Assembly (NCBI GenBank): GCA_964607135.1
Contig: CAZSIV010000023.1
Location: 1-37,007 of the forward strand
Reading direction: 5' to 3'
Origin: Metaruminococcus_A sp964607135
Lineage (GTDB): Bacteria; Bacillota; Clostridia; Oscillospirales; Ruminococcaceae
Length of the DNA: 37,007 nucleotides
Shown piece after piece: positions 15,051-22,455 of this stretch (positions are counted from its first letter, which is position 1; each line of letters opens with the position of its first letter). Below the pieces are notes generated by a model. That model made no database searches. It saw only the letters and a program-made list of their open reading frames with translations, and was not told where the DNA came from. The position numbers and the translations under genes were made by a program.

Positions 15051-16253
15051 ATGAAAATAAAGAGCGCGCTAAAGCTGTCGCTGTTCAACCTTCTGCGGTC
15101 GAAATCGAGGAACATCACCATTGCCGTGATGGCTTCCGTTCTGCTTTCCGCGCAGATATTCGCGATGCAGTTTTTCGTGACGGTGTCGAATATCAACGGC
15201 GCGTCCGTTTATCCGGTTTCTAAAAAGTCGCTCTATGTCACGCAGAATAAAGTCCAGAACCAATCGAGCAATGAAGAGCTGCTCGCCTATCTCGCAGGGC
15301 TGGATTATGTGGAGGAAGCCAGCCGGCTCGTCCCTCCGGTCGGTGTGCGGCAGCCGTCCTCCGAGCTGTTTGACAGCGCCGATTTTCTTTTGAAGTCGGC
15401 GCCTATGCCGGAACTCCCCGCGGCCTATATCGGCTCGGTGATCGGCGGGCGGGGGGAGGTGCTGCTGCCCGACCGGCTGCGGCTGCCTTCGGGCGACGAA
15501 GTCCGGATAACCGAGGGCGATGAACTGATCGGCCGGTCGGTCACGTTCCAATATTTCGATAGCGCAGGGGCTAAAAGGGAATATACCTGCGAGATTGCCG
15601 GGATCTATAAAACGCCGTTTTTCCAGGAAACCAATTACGCATATGTGCAGCCGGAGGATTTGGAAATGATAGACGGGGAGCTCTATGAGGAGGACTTGCA
15701 GGGGAGCGCGTCCTATACGGTCGTTTTAGACGATGCGGAGCATTTGGAGGAGGTTTCCGAGGAGATCGAGAAGGTCTATGGCTTGAAGACGCAGCCGGCA
15801 TACGGGGAGGGAAAAGACGCCTCCAAAGTGTACGGGATGATTTCGTCGATCTGCGTCTGGATTGCGGGGCTGATGAGCATGTCGATCGCTGTTTTGCTGT
15901 TGATTATTCTGATTAACAAAATAAACAACGAAAAAAAGCAGATTGCCCTTTTGAAGATGATCGGGTATAAAGCGCGCCACATCTATGCGATCCTCTTTTT
16001 CGAGCTGCTCATCATCCTGCTTGTCAGCTATCTGGTGTCGGCGGCGCTCTCCGGAATTGCTTATGTCTGTTTCGTGACCCCGCTCGTGGCCCAGCAGGCA
16101 ATGATGGTCGCAGTGGAATCCCAAATGATGGAAAATGTGCCGGCCGTTCCATTCTATACCCTCGCTGGAGTCGTTGTTTTGCCGGCTCTGCTCTGCGGTC
16201 TGGTCATGCTAAAGATCAGGAGGATTTCACCGATTGCATTGTTTAAAAGCTAA
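15051..16253 (+). CDS. MacB/FtsX-type ABC permease 2
   Basis: 400 residues. ATG 15051 (MKIKSALKLSLFNLLRSKSRN) is chosen because it has GGGGGTGG upstream and aligns with the start of permease 1; an ATG at 15027 is in frame but unsupported. Helix 1 at about 23-44, extracytoplasmic core to about 265, then helices at about 270-292, 317-340 and 370-390. The coupling segment QIALLKMIGYKARHI (about 299-313) parallels that of permease 1, and the C-terminal RISPIALFKS is family-typical. Two different permeases probably form a heterodimer with the upstream ATPase. Confidence 0.9.
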   Translation: MKIKSALKLSLFNLLRSKSRNITIAVMASVLLSAQIFAMQFFVTVSNINGASVYPVSKKSLYVTQNKVQNQSSNEELLAYLAGLDYVEEASRLVPPVGVRQPSSELFDSADFLLKSAPMPELPAAYIGSVIGGRGEVLLPDRLRLPSGDEVRITEGDELIGRSVTFQYFDSAGAKREYTCEIAGIYKTPFFQETNYAYVQPEDLEMIDGELYEEDLQGSASYTVVLDDAEHLEEVSEEIEKVYGLKTQPAYGEGKDASKVYGMISSICVWIAGLMSMSIAVLLLIILINKINNEKKQIALLKMIGYKARHIYAILFFELLIILLVSYLVSAALSGIAYVCFVTPLVAQQAMMVAVESQMMENVPAVPFYTLAGVVVLPALLCGLVMLKIRRISPIALFKS

Positions 16254-16288
16254 AGCAAGGGGCGGAGATTCATCTCCGCCCCTTGCTT
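16253..16288. terminator. bidirectional terminator between ABC cassette and holin genes
   Basis: AAGCAAGGGGCGGAGA / TCTCCGCCCCTTGCTT, 16-bp stem with loop TTCA, starting in the permease stop codon. Both strands have a T-containing 3' side. Confidence 0.8.
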
Positions 16289-16323
16289 TGCGGCTTGGTG
16301 CTTATTATGTCCTCTGCCGGCGT

Positions 16324-16581
16324 TTATTCTTTCGGCCTGTCGTATGTAAGGGCCTGCTCACTGTCCGACACCCCGCTGGTCGTCGGGTCGTTGACCACCC
16401 CCAGGATCATCAACACCGCAAACAGCGCGTTGACCACGGCCAGGAGCTTGTCCCCGAACGCCCCGAGGTTCAAATCGAACCCAAACAGCCCCGCACAGAC
16501 CTGAACCAGCAGCAGAACCGCCGGGATCAGGGACAGCCAGAAGGTTTTGTTTTTGATCCGCACCATCCAGTTGATTTTCAT
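16324..16581 (-). CDS. phage holin, phiLC3 family
   Basis: 85 residues. The N-terminus MKINWMVRIKNKTFWLSLIPAVLLLVQ and the DPTTSGVSDSEQALTY tail are close to the phi LC3 holin signature; two membrane helices (about 14-32 and 45-62) are visible. Holins of this family collect in the inner membrane and release the phage endolysin. The ATG overlaps the stop of the upstream XhlA-like gene (ATGA), so the pair is coupled. No endolysin gene is found within several kilobases, so this is a remnant or a domesticated lysis cassette. Confidence 0.85.
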   Translation of the reverse strand: MKINWMVRIKNKTFWLSLIPAVLLLVQVCAGLFGFDLNLGAFGDKLLAVVNALFAVLMILGVVNDPTTSGVSDSEQALTYDRPKE

Positions 16582-16808
16582 TTGAATTCCTCCATTTCTT
16601 CATGCAGTTCGTTGAGACGACGGTGCGCGGACTTGATGTCGCGTTCCGCGGCCGCCATCCGTTCGATGAGGTTGTTGTGTTTGTTGACCTTTTCCTCCAG
16701 CCGCTGAATCCGATAGGTGGTCAGCCGGTTTGAGGTGATGATCCCCAGCACAGAGCCCAGCGCCGTCCCCAGCAGGGAGAGCAGGGCCACAATAATTTCC
16801 GTTGGCAT
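16578..16808 (-). CDS. XhlA-like phage membrane/coiled-coil protein
   Basis: 76 residues; AAAGGAGG sits just before ATG 16808. Residues 4-27 (EIIVALLSLLGTALGSVLGIITSN) are a membrane helix; the rest (RIQRLEEKVNKHNNLIERM and onward) is a heptad coiled coil, as in the hemolysin XhlA-like proteins that precede holins in Bacillota prophages, although orientation (helix first) differs from classical XhlA. It is coupled to the holin by ATGA. No phage tail gene precedes it except a broken fragment. Confidence 0.7.
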   Translation of the reverse strand: MPTEIIVALLSLLGTALGSVLGIITSNRLTTYRIQRLEEKVNKHNNLIERMAAAERDIKSAHRRLNELHEEMEEFK

Positions 16809-16948
16809 GGAGGCCTCCTTTCTGTGATCGATCTTATCCCCCGCTTGACAAGGGCAGACGCAATTTTTGGGTGGGAGATATAGCATCCCGCAATTGTCTG
16901 TGAACGAGCTCGTTTTCAGAAAATGCGGGGGAGAAGCCGCTTAAAAGA

Positions 16949-17382
16949 TCACACCCCTTTGCTAAGACTATGGACGCCCTTTTGGAGTTCGGCGGACATC
17001 TTTTGGATTTCCCGGACGACGCTGCTCCACCCCGCACAGGCGTTGTTATATGCGACCAGCTCATCGATGTCCTGGAGCAGGTTTTCCAGTTGTTTTGGGT
17101 CGATCCGGGAGACGATCTCCGTGAAAAAGCCGGAGTCTTCGCAGAGGCTTAAAATTTCGTCCGGACTGCTTCCGCCGGAATAATCGGTGTAATTTTCGAT
17201 GATTACAGAGCAGATCAGATACCGTTTTAAATACGGCTTGTAAGCTCCGTCAACATACAGGGAACGGACGACTGTTTCCACGGCCGCCCCGTATTCGACA
17301 AAAGAGAGCTTAGGGCGGAGATGGATTTTTTCCGGCTTCCAATGCTACAGGACACAGAAATGGGGTAATTTTTGTTGTTCAC
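16949..17382 (-). pseudogene. frameshifted phage-like gene
   Basis: A GTG at 17382 with a strong AAAGGAGG ribosome site opens a frame that reads about a dozen residues (VNNKNYPISVSC) before protein-like sequence continues in another frame: HWKPEKIHLRPKLSFVEYGA and then METVVRSLYVDG down to the stop at 16949. In that second frame a TAG stands immediately before HWKPEK. One indel near 17340-17370 explains this. The intact product would be about 140 residues and lies next to the holin genes in the position of a phage structural or tail-associated protein; the family is not recognised. Confidence 0.5.
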
Positions 17383-17497
17383 AGGAATCCTCCTTTGTGT
17401 GAAACCGAGCGGCAGATAAAGTGTGATTTCGTAGAATATCTTCTGCCGCATTTAAAGAACAGAGAATTAATAACATATTATTTATCTTTTATTAGCG

Positions 17498-17522
17498 AGC
17501 CAAAACTGCTGTCGTTTTGGCT
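17498..17522 (-). terminator. weak hairpin after the ImmA/IrrE gene
   Basis: AGCCAAAAC / GTTTTGGCT stem, 7-base loop, directly after the stop; only a poor T-run follows on the minus strand. Confidence 0.4.
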
Positions 17523-17998
17523 TACCTGTGTAAGGAGAGTTCTTTGGAAGGCGCGGGCTTTAACAGTTCGATCCGCAGCTTGATATAATCCTCGCTCGTG
17601 CGGAGAAGCTGGGCGAGCTGCCGTGTCGTATAATGGAGATTTTCGGAAAGATCTTCTTCAGAAATCAGAAAGGCGGCGGCAAAAATGTTTGCCTCTCGTT
17701 CCGGCTTGCAGGACATGTCATACAGGCAGAGTTCCTTAAAGGGGGTATACTGTGCAAAATGCCGGTGAAGACGATCATGCCCTAATTCGTGAGCGCACAC
17801 CACTGTTTTTTCTTCCGGCGACAAGTTCTGATTGATTACAATGTACCGCTCGCGGCTTATGATATTATAAAATCCCTTCATCTCACCGAGCTCCCGTTCC
17901 CAGACGTGGATATGGAGCATTTGGGCGACCTCGAAGGGGTCACGGCTGTGGTACTTTTTCATTAAGCGTTCTGCTGTCGCCACGATTGTTTCAACCAT
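17522..17998 (-). CDS. ImmA/IrrE-family metallopeptidase
   Basis: 158 residues from ATG 17998 (GAGGTGT upstream; a TTG at 18019 would overlap the repressor stop). The zinc peptidase motif HELGH (about 70-74) and the downstream EREANIFAAAFLISEEDL helix (about 101-118), which supplies the third ligand, are characteristic of ImmA/IrrE (DUF955). In ICEBs1-like elements and prophages this protease cuts the XRE repressor encoded beside it to release the lytic or excision genes. Here it is directly downstream of such a repressor on the same strand. Confidence 0.88.
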   Translation of the reverse strand: MVETIVATAERLMKKYHSRDPFEVAQMLHIHVWERELGEMKGFYNIISRERYIVINQNLSPEEKTVVCAHELGHDRLHRHFAQYTPFKELCLYDMSCKPEREANIFAAAFLISEEDLSENLHYTTRQLAQLLRTSEDYIKLRIELLKPAPSKELSLHR

Positions 17999-18015
17999 CG
18001 GCCTGCACACCTCGT

Positions 18016-18420
18016 TCAATCGGTTCCCTCTTTAGGGGAACCGTATTTTTTCGCCTTCTGTTTTGCATCGAAATACATCTCTGTCATCACGCGGAAAAAG
18101 TGATCCATGTCGTCCGCAGACAGCTCTCCACCGTAAAAAAGCCCGCGGCATTGGGCCAGCATCGCCTCTGCCTGCCTCGCCCCCTGTGGGCCATAGGCAT
18201 CTTTTGCCTGGATCATAAAGATTTCGTCGTCGCTCACCAACTCGTTAAGGGAAATCCCCAGAAAAGCGGAAAGCTTCAGCGCCAGATCCAGCCGCGGCAT
18301 GGTCTCTCCCCGCTCCCAAAGGCCGACGGTTCGGTCTGATATTTTCAAAGCGGCCGCGATGTCTGCCTGCGAATAACGAAACTCTTCCCGGTATTTTTTC
18401 AAGTTTTCTGAAAATCCCAT
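18016..18420 (-). CDS. XRE-family phage-type repressor
   Basis: 134 residues from ATG 18420, with TGAGG upstream. Residues 4-63 are a helix-turn-helix of the XRE type (FSENLKKYREEFRYSQADIAAALKISDRTVGLWERGE, LKLSAFLGISLNELV). The C-terminal part (70-134) is acidic and helical and probably dimerises or is the ImmA cleavage region. The gene reads away from a divergent promoter region that carries the palindrome ATCTATAGAT, a candidate operator. With ImmA/IrrE it makes the classical repressor/antirepressor-protease pair. Confidence 0.85.
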   Translation of the reverse strand: MGFSENLKKYREEFRYSQADIAAALKISDRTVGLWERGETMPRLDLALKLSAFLGISLNELVSDDEIFMIQAKDAYGPQGARQAEAMLAQCRGLFYGGELSADDMDHFFRVMTEMYFDAKQKAKKYGSPKEGTD

Positions 18421-18449
18421 AGATCCAACCTCACAAAATAAAATTTGTA

Positions 18450-18478
18450 TTGACACCAAATAAATAATGTGTTATTCT
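18450..18478 (+). promoter_or_regulatory. rightward promoter facing away from the repressor
   Basis: TTGACA, 17-base spacer ending in TGT, TATTCT: a perfect -35 and an extended -10. It lies just upstream of the repressor start and would drive the 18677-20546 genes; repressor bound nearby would control it. Confidence 0.6.
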
Positions 18479-18502
18479 GTCATTAGACAAAAACAATGTT
18501 GT

Positions 18503-18537
18503 ATCTATAGATTAACATGATAAATTTATTTTGTCAA
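18503..18537 (-). promoter_or_regulatory. leftward promoter candidate and operator palindrome
   Basis: On the minus strand TTGACA (18537-18532), 17-base spacer, TAATCT (18514-18509). The perfect palindrome ATCTATAGAT (18503-18512), flanked by TGT and ACA-like half-sites, overlaps this -10 and lies 25 bases beyond the rightward -10: the position expected of a shared operator. Confidence 0.4.
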
Positions 18538-18676
18538 CAATAAAATTATAACAACGGAGGTGTCCAATAAAACGGATTTGGAAAAGGGGATCATTGAGAT
18601 GTGAAAATCTACCTATTGGTTGTGCTTTAAAGACAGAATAGGGATGGATTCAGCGTGACAGCAAGCGGGGGAGACA

Positions 18677-18970
18677 ATGGACTATTTTTCTTTTGCGGTG
18701 GGCCTGCTGCGGCAGGAAAAATTTTTCCGAACAGATGAAAAAGGCCGGCAGATTTTGAGTAAAACGGGCGAATTGCCCCCGCAGGAGCGACATCGTTTGG
18801 CTTTATTGGTTTATCGCAAGCTCGGAGGGGAGCGCCGCCCCGGCGATACCGGAAAGCTGACGGTTTATTTCGAACAAAAGGAAGGAAGCTATTACATCGG
18901 GCTGTACCATTTGGAGAGGGAGGAGCCTTGCAGCCGCCTCTGCTTTGCACCGGCGGATTATTTTGAATGA
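18677..18970 (+). CDS. small phage-island protein, unknown
   Basis: 97 residues; GGGGGAG precedes ATG 18677. The sequence is soluble, basic at its centre and ends in a short beta-rich part (KLTVYFEQKEGSYYIGLYHL). No family is recognised. It is the first intact gene behind the rightward promoter. Between promoter and gene, GGAGG at 18556-18560 is followed, at start-codon distance, by ATA rather than ATG and then a 23-codon open frame: a possibly inactivated small gene. Confidence 0.5.
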   Translation: MDYFSFAVGLLRQEKFFRTDEKGRQILSKTGELPPQERHRLALLVYRKLGGERRPGDTGKLTVYFEQKEGSYYIGLYHLEREEPCSRLCFAPADYFE

Positions 18971-18980
18971 GGAGGTTGAC

Positions 18981-19034
18981 TTGACCGATGATTCTATGCT
19001 ACCCTTGAAATCAAGAGAAGAGCCCTGCAAATAG
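18981..19034 (+). CDS. possible 17-residue leader peptide
   Basis: TTG start 5 bases after AGGAGG, 17 codons (MTDDSMLPLKSREEPCK) and a TAG, in the gap before the MrpR-like gene. A good ribosome site is the only support. Confidence 0.25.
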   Translation: MTDDSMLPLKSREEPCK

Positions 19035-19103
19035 ATAAAATTCGCTGTTAAACAGTGGATTTTGGGAGCTCTTATTAAAGATTTTATCCGGGGGTAAAGG
19101 CAG

Positions 19104-20105
19104 ATGGGGCTGGTCTACGAAACGATGGAAGCGTTCCTCACGGCGTGCGGCGTGCAGTATGCGGAGCAGTCTGTAAAACGTTTCCGCAGCGACTTAAATC
19201 TTGCGGGGCGGTTTGAGGATGCCGAAGGGTGCAGCCTTCCCAACTTTTCAGACGAGATGCTCAAACGGCTTTTGATCTCCTACCATTGTTTCAGCATCCA
19301 GTCGTTCCGGGACAAAAAGTTTCTGCTGCTCCGGTATCTCCGCTGGCTGGAACGGCGGGGAGTCGCTGTTTCGGAAATAGCCGGGCGGCTTGAAGCGATG
19401 GACTACGGATGGATCAGTTCAGATAACGAGTTTGGGAAATATTATTTCGGCAGTTTTTCGCAGCTCGTTTTGTTTTTGCAGGCTCATATCGACCGTGCGG
19501 CGGAAGAAACGGGGAAGGATCAGGCGGAGTTTTTGACGCCCGCTGTCCTTTGCTCGCTTGCCTGGCATGGGTTGACCGCCGCCGAGGCCTGCTCTCTCCA
19601 AAAAACAGATCTGATTGAAACGGAGGATGGAGCCGCGGTTCGGCTTCCTTCGAAAACGGTCTGCCTGGAGCCGGAGGCGGCTGCCTGGGCCGGGGAACTC
19701 CGGTCTGCGCGGGGGTTTGAACGGTTCAAGGGTGGCGCGTGGGAGCTGGTGTCCTACAAAGATGGGAGCGCCCTGCTCCGGACGACAAAGGCCGGCTCGA
19801 TGACGCCGAAAAGCATATCGAGTATGCTGACCCGGTTCAACGCCTGCATCCCGGATTCAGATAAGTTGTTCCTTTACAAGCGGATTTATTCCTCCGGGGT
19901 GTTTTACCGCGCTTATTTGCGGGAAAAGGATGCCGGAAAAGTTCTTCCGGCCAGAAGAAAAGGAAGCGCATTCCGCCCCGGGGAGCGGGAATTGTATGGG
20001 ACGTTGTTTGAAGGCGTCTACGGCCCAGAGAATCGCGGAGGCCTTCTCCGGGAGATCAGGCTGTACCAGGAGTTTAAACAGTATTTTTATTCGAAGACCG
20101 ATTGA
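19104..20105 (+). CDS. integrase-fold, MrpR-like phage control protein
   Basis: 333 residues, ATG 19104 with GGGGGTAAAGG upstream. N-terminal 1-90 is helical with a SAM-like core-binding layout (MEAFLTACGVQYAEQSVKRFRSDL). The middle (about 145-175: FLTPAVLCSLAWHGLTAAEACSLQKTDLIE) resembles the start of a tyrosine-recombinase catalytic domain, including the 'GLTAAEACSL' turn. The expected R-H-x-x-R and catalytic tyrosine cannot be placed: the C-terminus reads GLLREIRLYQEFKQYFY without the conserved spacing. An integrase-fold protein without recombinase activity beside XRE/ImmA control genes matches the MrpR lytic-cycle repressor of SP-beta-like phages. This name is inferred, not proven. Confidence 0.5.
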   Translation: MGLVYETMEAFLTACGVQYAEQSVKRFRSDLNLAGRFEDAEGCSLPNFSDEMLKRLLISYHCFSIQSFRDKKFLLLRYLRWLERRGVAVSEIAGRLEAMDYGWISSDNEFGKYYFGSFSQLVLFLQAHIDRAAEETGKDQAEFLTPAVLCSLAWHGLTAAEACSLQKTDLIETEDGAAVRLPSKTVCLEPEAAAWAGELRSARGFERFKGGAWELVSYKDGSALLRTTKAGSMTPKSISSMLTRFNACIPDSDKLFLYKRIYSSGVFYRAYLREKDAGKVLPARRKGSAFRPGERELYGTLFEGVYGPENRGGLLREIRLYQEFKQYFYSKTD

Positions 20106-20170
20106 TGCAGATGGATTGTTTTAACAATAAAAAGAAAATAATATATCGTATTTTGAACAAGAGGAAGTAT

Positions 20171-20371
20171 ATGAAGAAAAAAATAGTGATGATTCAAGAG
20201 TTGGAGAGCCCGGACCGGAGGACGATTTGGAGAGCGGGAAAAGCCTATACCGTCGTTTATGAAAACGACGACCTGTATCTGCTCGAAAAGCAGGACGGGA
20301 TCATCTGCGGGATGGATAAGGCCAATCAGGACGTTACATATCGAGTAGAGGAAGCAGAAGATGAAAACTGA
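20171..20371 (+). CDS. small beta-rich phage-island protein
   Basis: 66 residues from ATG 20171, 4 bases after GAGGAAG (a longer frame from 20102 has no ribosome site). Basic MKKKIVMIQ start, then an SH3-like beta pattern (RAGKAYTVVYENDDLYLLEKQDG). Small proteins of this shape are common in phage early regions. Overlaps the next gene by 11 bases. Confidence 0.5.
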   Translation: MKKKIVMIQELESPDRRTIWRAGKAYTVVYENDDLYLLEKQDGIICGMDKANQDVTYRVEEAEDEN

Positions 20372-20546
20372 CAGAAAACGGGAACAGCACAGGAAAGAGA
20401 TGGCGCGGTATGAAATGGAGCGGATGCTCCGCCGCTACGCTGAGGAATGCGGCGAATGCTTAGTCCGGCAGGCAACCGAAAAGGAGCTGGAGGCCGAAAA
20501 AAATAAAACAAAAAAACATTCCGCTCAAGAAAACGTCGGCGACTAA
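20361..20546 (+). CDS. small charged helical protein
   Basis: 61 residues; GAGGAAG 6 bases before ATG 20361, inside the preceding gene. Very rich in Lys, Arg and Glu; one long helix is predicted, with two Cys in ECGECL. No family recognised. Last gene of the rightward island transcript, before a strong terminator. Confidence 0.45.
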   Translation: MKTDRKREQHRKEMARYEMERMLRRYAEECGECLVRQATEKELEAEKNKTKKHSAQENVGD

Positions 20547-20571
20547 ACCTGACAGGCGCCGGACGGGAAAT

Positions 20572-20601
20572 AAAAAGCATCCGCATATGCGGATGCTTTT
20601 T
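20572..20601. terminator. bidirectional terminator at the right end of the phage island
   Basis: A perfect 30-base palindrome, AAAAAGCATCCGCAT with its complement, giving T-runs on both strands between converging genes. Confidence 0.85.
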
Positions 20602-20639
20602 CATACTGTAGGCAAGACGATGCGCCCATTTGAACCGGT

Positions 20640-21317
20640 TCAGCCGCGCTTTTCAGGCGTCCCTCTCAAAACGTTCAAAGCGAACGCTTCGGCGGTCGGA
20701 TAATCAGACTTTGTGATCTGACCATCCGTTTCCAGACTGTAGACCGTCACCGGCTCGCGCAGGACGAGATATAACCCATCCGGGAAATACGCGTCCGCGT
20801 CCTCCGCACTGATGCCGAGCGCCTCTTGAAACGGAGAGCCGATGACATCGTACCCGTTGTTTTCCAGATAGGCACAACCGGGGCTTTTGAGCTTGAGATC
20901 CGCAAAGCCCTCCGGGATTTTCTTACCCTCCGGAAGCGTTTGGAGCTCCTGGAACAGCTTTGCATCGATCAGGTAGAGATAGGTGTCGGGATTTTGGAGC
21001 GCACTGATTCGCCCGTCTGTAAACGTTTCCTCTTCGCCGGCGGGGGAATAATTGAGGATTTCAAGAGTGATCGTTCCATCGCCGTTTCGATCCGGCACAT
21101 AGTCGCGGAATGCCCCCTGGATCTTCCCGAGATCGAGCTTGGAAGCGTTCCGGCTGAAAACGGCGATCCGCACGTCGGTCGGCTTCACCACGAAATTTAC
21201 GGTCACAATCGTCCCGACGACGATCACCGCAAGGCCGATCAGAATAAATTTCCAATAATAATACCAAAAGTTTGCCAGCCGGCTTGCAGCGCCTTTTTCC
21301 GTTCTTTCTTTTTTCAC
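20640..21317 (-). CDS. single-pass exported protein, unknown (unit A)
   Basis: 225 residues. GTG 21317 is chosen: GGAGGTGATC lies 8 bases upstream, a near-perfect ribosome site; a GTG three codons earlier overlaps it. A basic N-terminus (KKERTEKGAASRL) and aromatic WYYYWKF lead into a membrane helix (about 25-47). The outside part of about 175 residues has an EF-hand-like DRNGDGT at about 74-80 and later LYLIDAKLFQEL and PDGLYLVLREPV. This shape (short basic start, WYYYWK, helix) recurs in clostridial proteins of unknown role. A strong own promoter is at 21427-21455. Confidence 0.6.
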   Translation of the reverse strand: MKKERTEKGAASRLANFWYYYWKFILIGLAVIVVGTIVTVNFVVKPTDVRIAVFSRNASKLDLGKIQGAFRDYVPDRNGDGTITLEILNYSPAGEEETFTDGRISALQNPDTYLYLIDAKLFQELQTLPEGKKIPEGFADLKLKSPGCAYLENNGYDVIGSPFQEALGISAEDADAYFPDGLYLVLREPVTVYSLETDGQITKSDYPTAEAFALNVLRGTPEKRG

Positions 21318-21426
21318 AGGGATCACCTCCGGATTTTCATGAACGCAAACGTGAATGGATTCTCTGCTGGGGCGAAAACGAGCAGACTATCCGCCTAAAA
21401 TGAAAAGAATTGATTATCCTGCGATT

Positions 21427-21455
21427 ATTATAGCATATGGCTCTTTTATATGCAA
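21427..21455 (-). promoter_or_regulatory. promoter of unit A
   Basis: Minus strand: TTGCAT (21455-21450), 17-base spacer ending in TGC, TATAAT (21432-21427), an extended perfect -10. Leader about 100 bases. Between this promoter and the terminator at 21667 there is no gene and no other clear signal. Confidence 0.65.
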
Positions 21456-21666
21456 GTATAAAGGTTTAAATATTCTATATAAAAAGAATATTTTTTGGTA
21501 AAATTAAAAAAACTTTTTGCGGTTTAAATGGGCAGCGCGTCTCCGTCCCCAAAATAACAGGATGCGCGTCGCACCCGGCAGGAAGATGGGCTCCCCCTGA
21601 GAACAGGACGAATGGGACAAAATTTTGCAGCGTTAAAAGAAGGGGAAAATCCTTAAATAAATCAAA

Positions 21667-21699
21667 ACCCGGCCGCATTCCCACGAGAATGCGGCCGGG
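21667..21699 (-). terminator. terminator of unit B
   Basis: CCCGGCCGCATTC / GAATGCGGCCGGG, 13-bp stem followed on the minus strand by TTTTGATTT, 10 bases after the stop of the gene ending at 21709. Confidence 0.8.
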
Positions 21700-21708
21700 T
21701 CAAGGCTT

Positions 21709-22320
21709 TTATGCGGCCTCTTTTGAGGAGATATCCTCTTTACTGCTGCCCAAAGTCGCTTTAAAGAGGGTGGAGCTGTCGATCTGGTCAAACGGCTTCG
21801 CCGTGAACAGCGTTTTGGCGGTGATAAAAACTTCAGAGGACAACTGCTTTCCTTCCGCGCTTTTGATCCTCAAAGTCAAGTCGGGGGAGCGTTCCACGTC
21901 GATCTGCGCATCGCGGAAGACCGCCCTGTAATGATACCGCCCGTCGCGCAGCTCCGAAATATAGAACGGCTCCTTCGTGATGGGGACGTCTGCCGATTCA
22001 GCGAGATTCAGCAGTTCCATTTTAAAGGGCTCTTTATCCTTTAATTCATCCGTCTCCGGCAGAGAAAAACCGAATTGCAGCTCCTTCTGCTCCGGAAAAT
22101 AGGTAATCAGCTCCAGCTTCAGCTCCGTTGCGTCTTCCAGCGTGAGCGCTACGCCGTCCATCTGGTAAAAATCGCCGGTGTATTCGGTTCCTTCTTCCTC
22201 AAAAATACAGATACTGATCGGGTTTCCTTTCATAGCCTGTAAGAGAAGCAAAACCGTGACAATCCCCAGGACTGCCAAAATCACTGCAACGATAATGTGC
22301 TTTTTTGTAAGTGCATTCAT
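21709..22320 (-). CDS. single-pass exported protein, unknown (unit B)
   Basis: 203 residues; AGGAGG lies 7 bases before ATG 22320. Short basic start (MNALTKKH), one membrane helix (8-29), then an outside part of about 170 residues with alternating acidic beta strands (YTGDFYQMDGVALTLEDATELKLELITYF) and no cysteines apart from one near residue 38. Not recognised. It is next to unit A on the same strand, separated by its own terminator and unit A's promoter, so they are separate transcripts of similar architecture. Confidence 0.6.
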   Translation of the reverse strand: MNALTKKHIIVAVILAVLGIVTVLLLLQAMKGNPISICIFEEEGTEYTGDFYQMDGVALTLEDATELKLELITYFPEQKELQFGFSLPETDELKDKEPFKMELLNLAESADVPITKEPFYISELRDGRYHYRAVFRDAQIDVERSPDLTLRIKSAEGKQLSSEVFITAKTLFTAKPFDQIDSSTLFKATLGSSKEDISSKEAA

Positions 22321-22455
22321 ATTTAACCTCCTAATTGCAATCCTGCGGTATAAATTGGCGCGGATTCATCCTCTTATATCATCCATCCGGCTGTTTTTCG
22401 ACCTCTATCCGCGTCTGACGAAAACAAATTGCGGGCTTTAAGGACGGCCTCTGCT

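Noticed and set aside
16949..18970. Considered as a complete prophage
   Set aside because: No integrase with a visible active site, no replication, terminase, portal or tail genes, and no endolysin; only control and lysis remnants remain.
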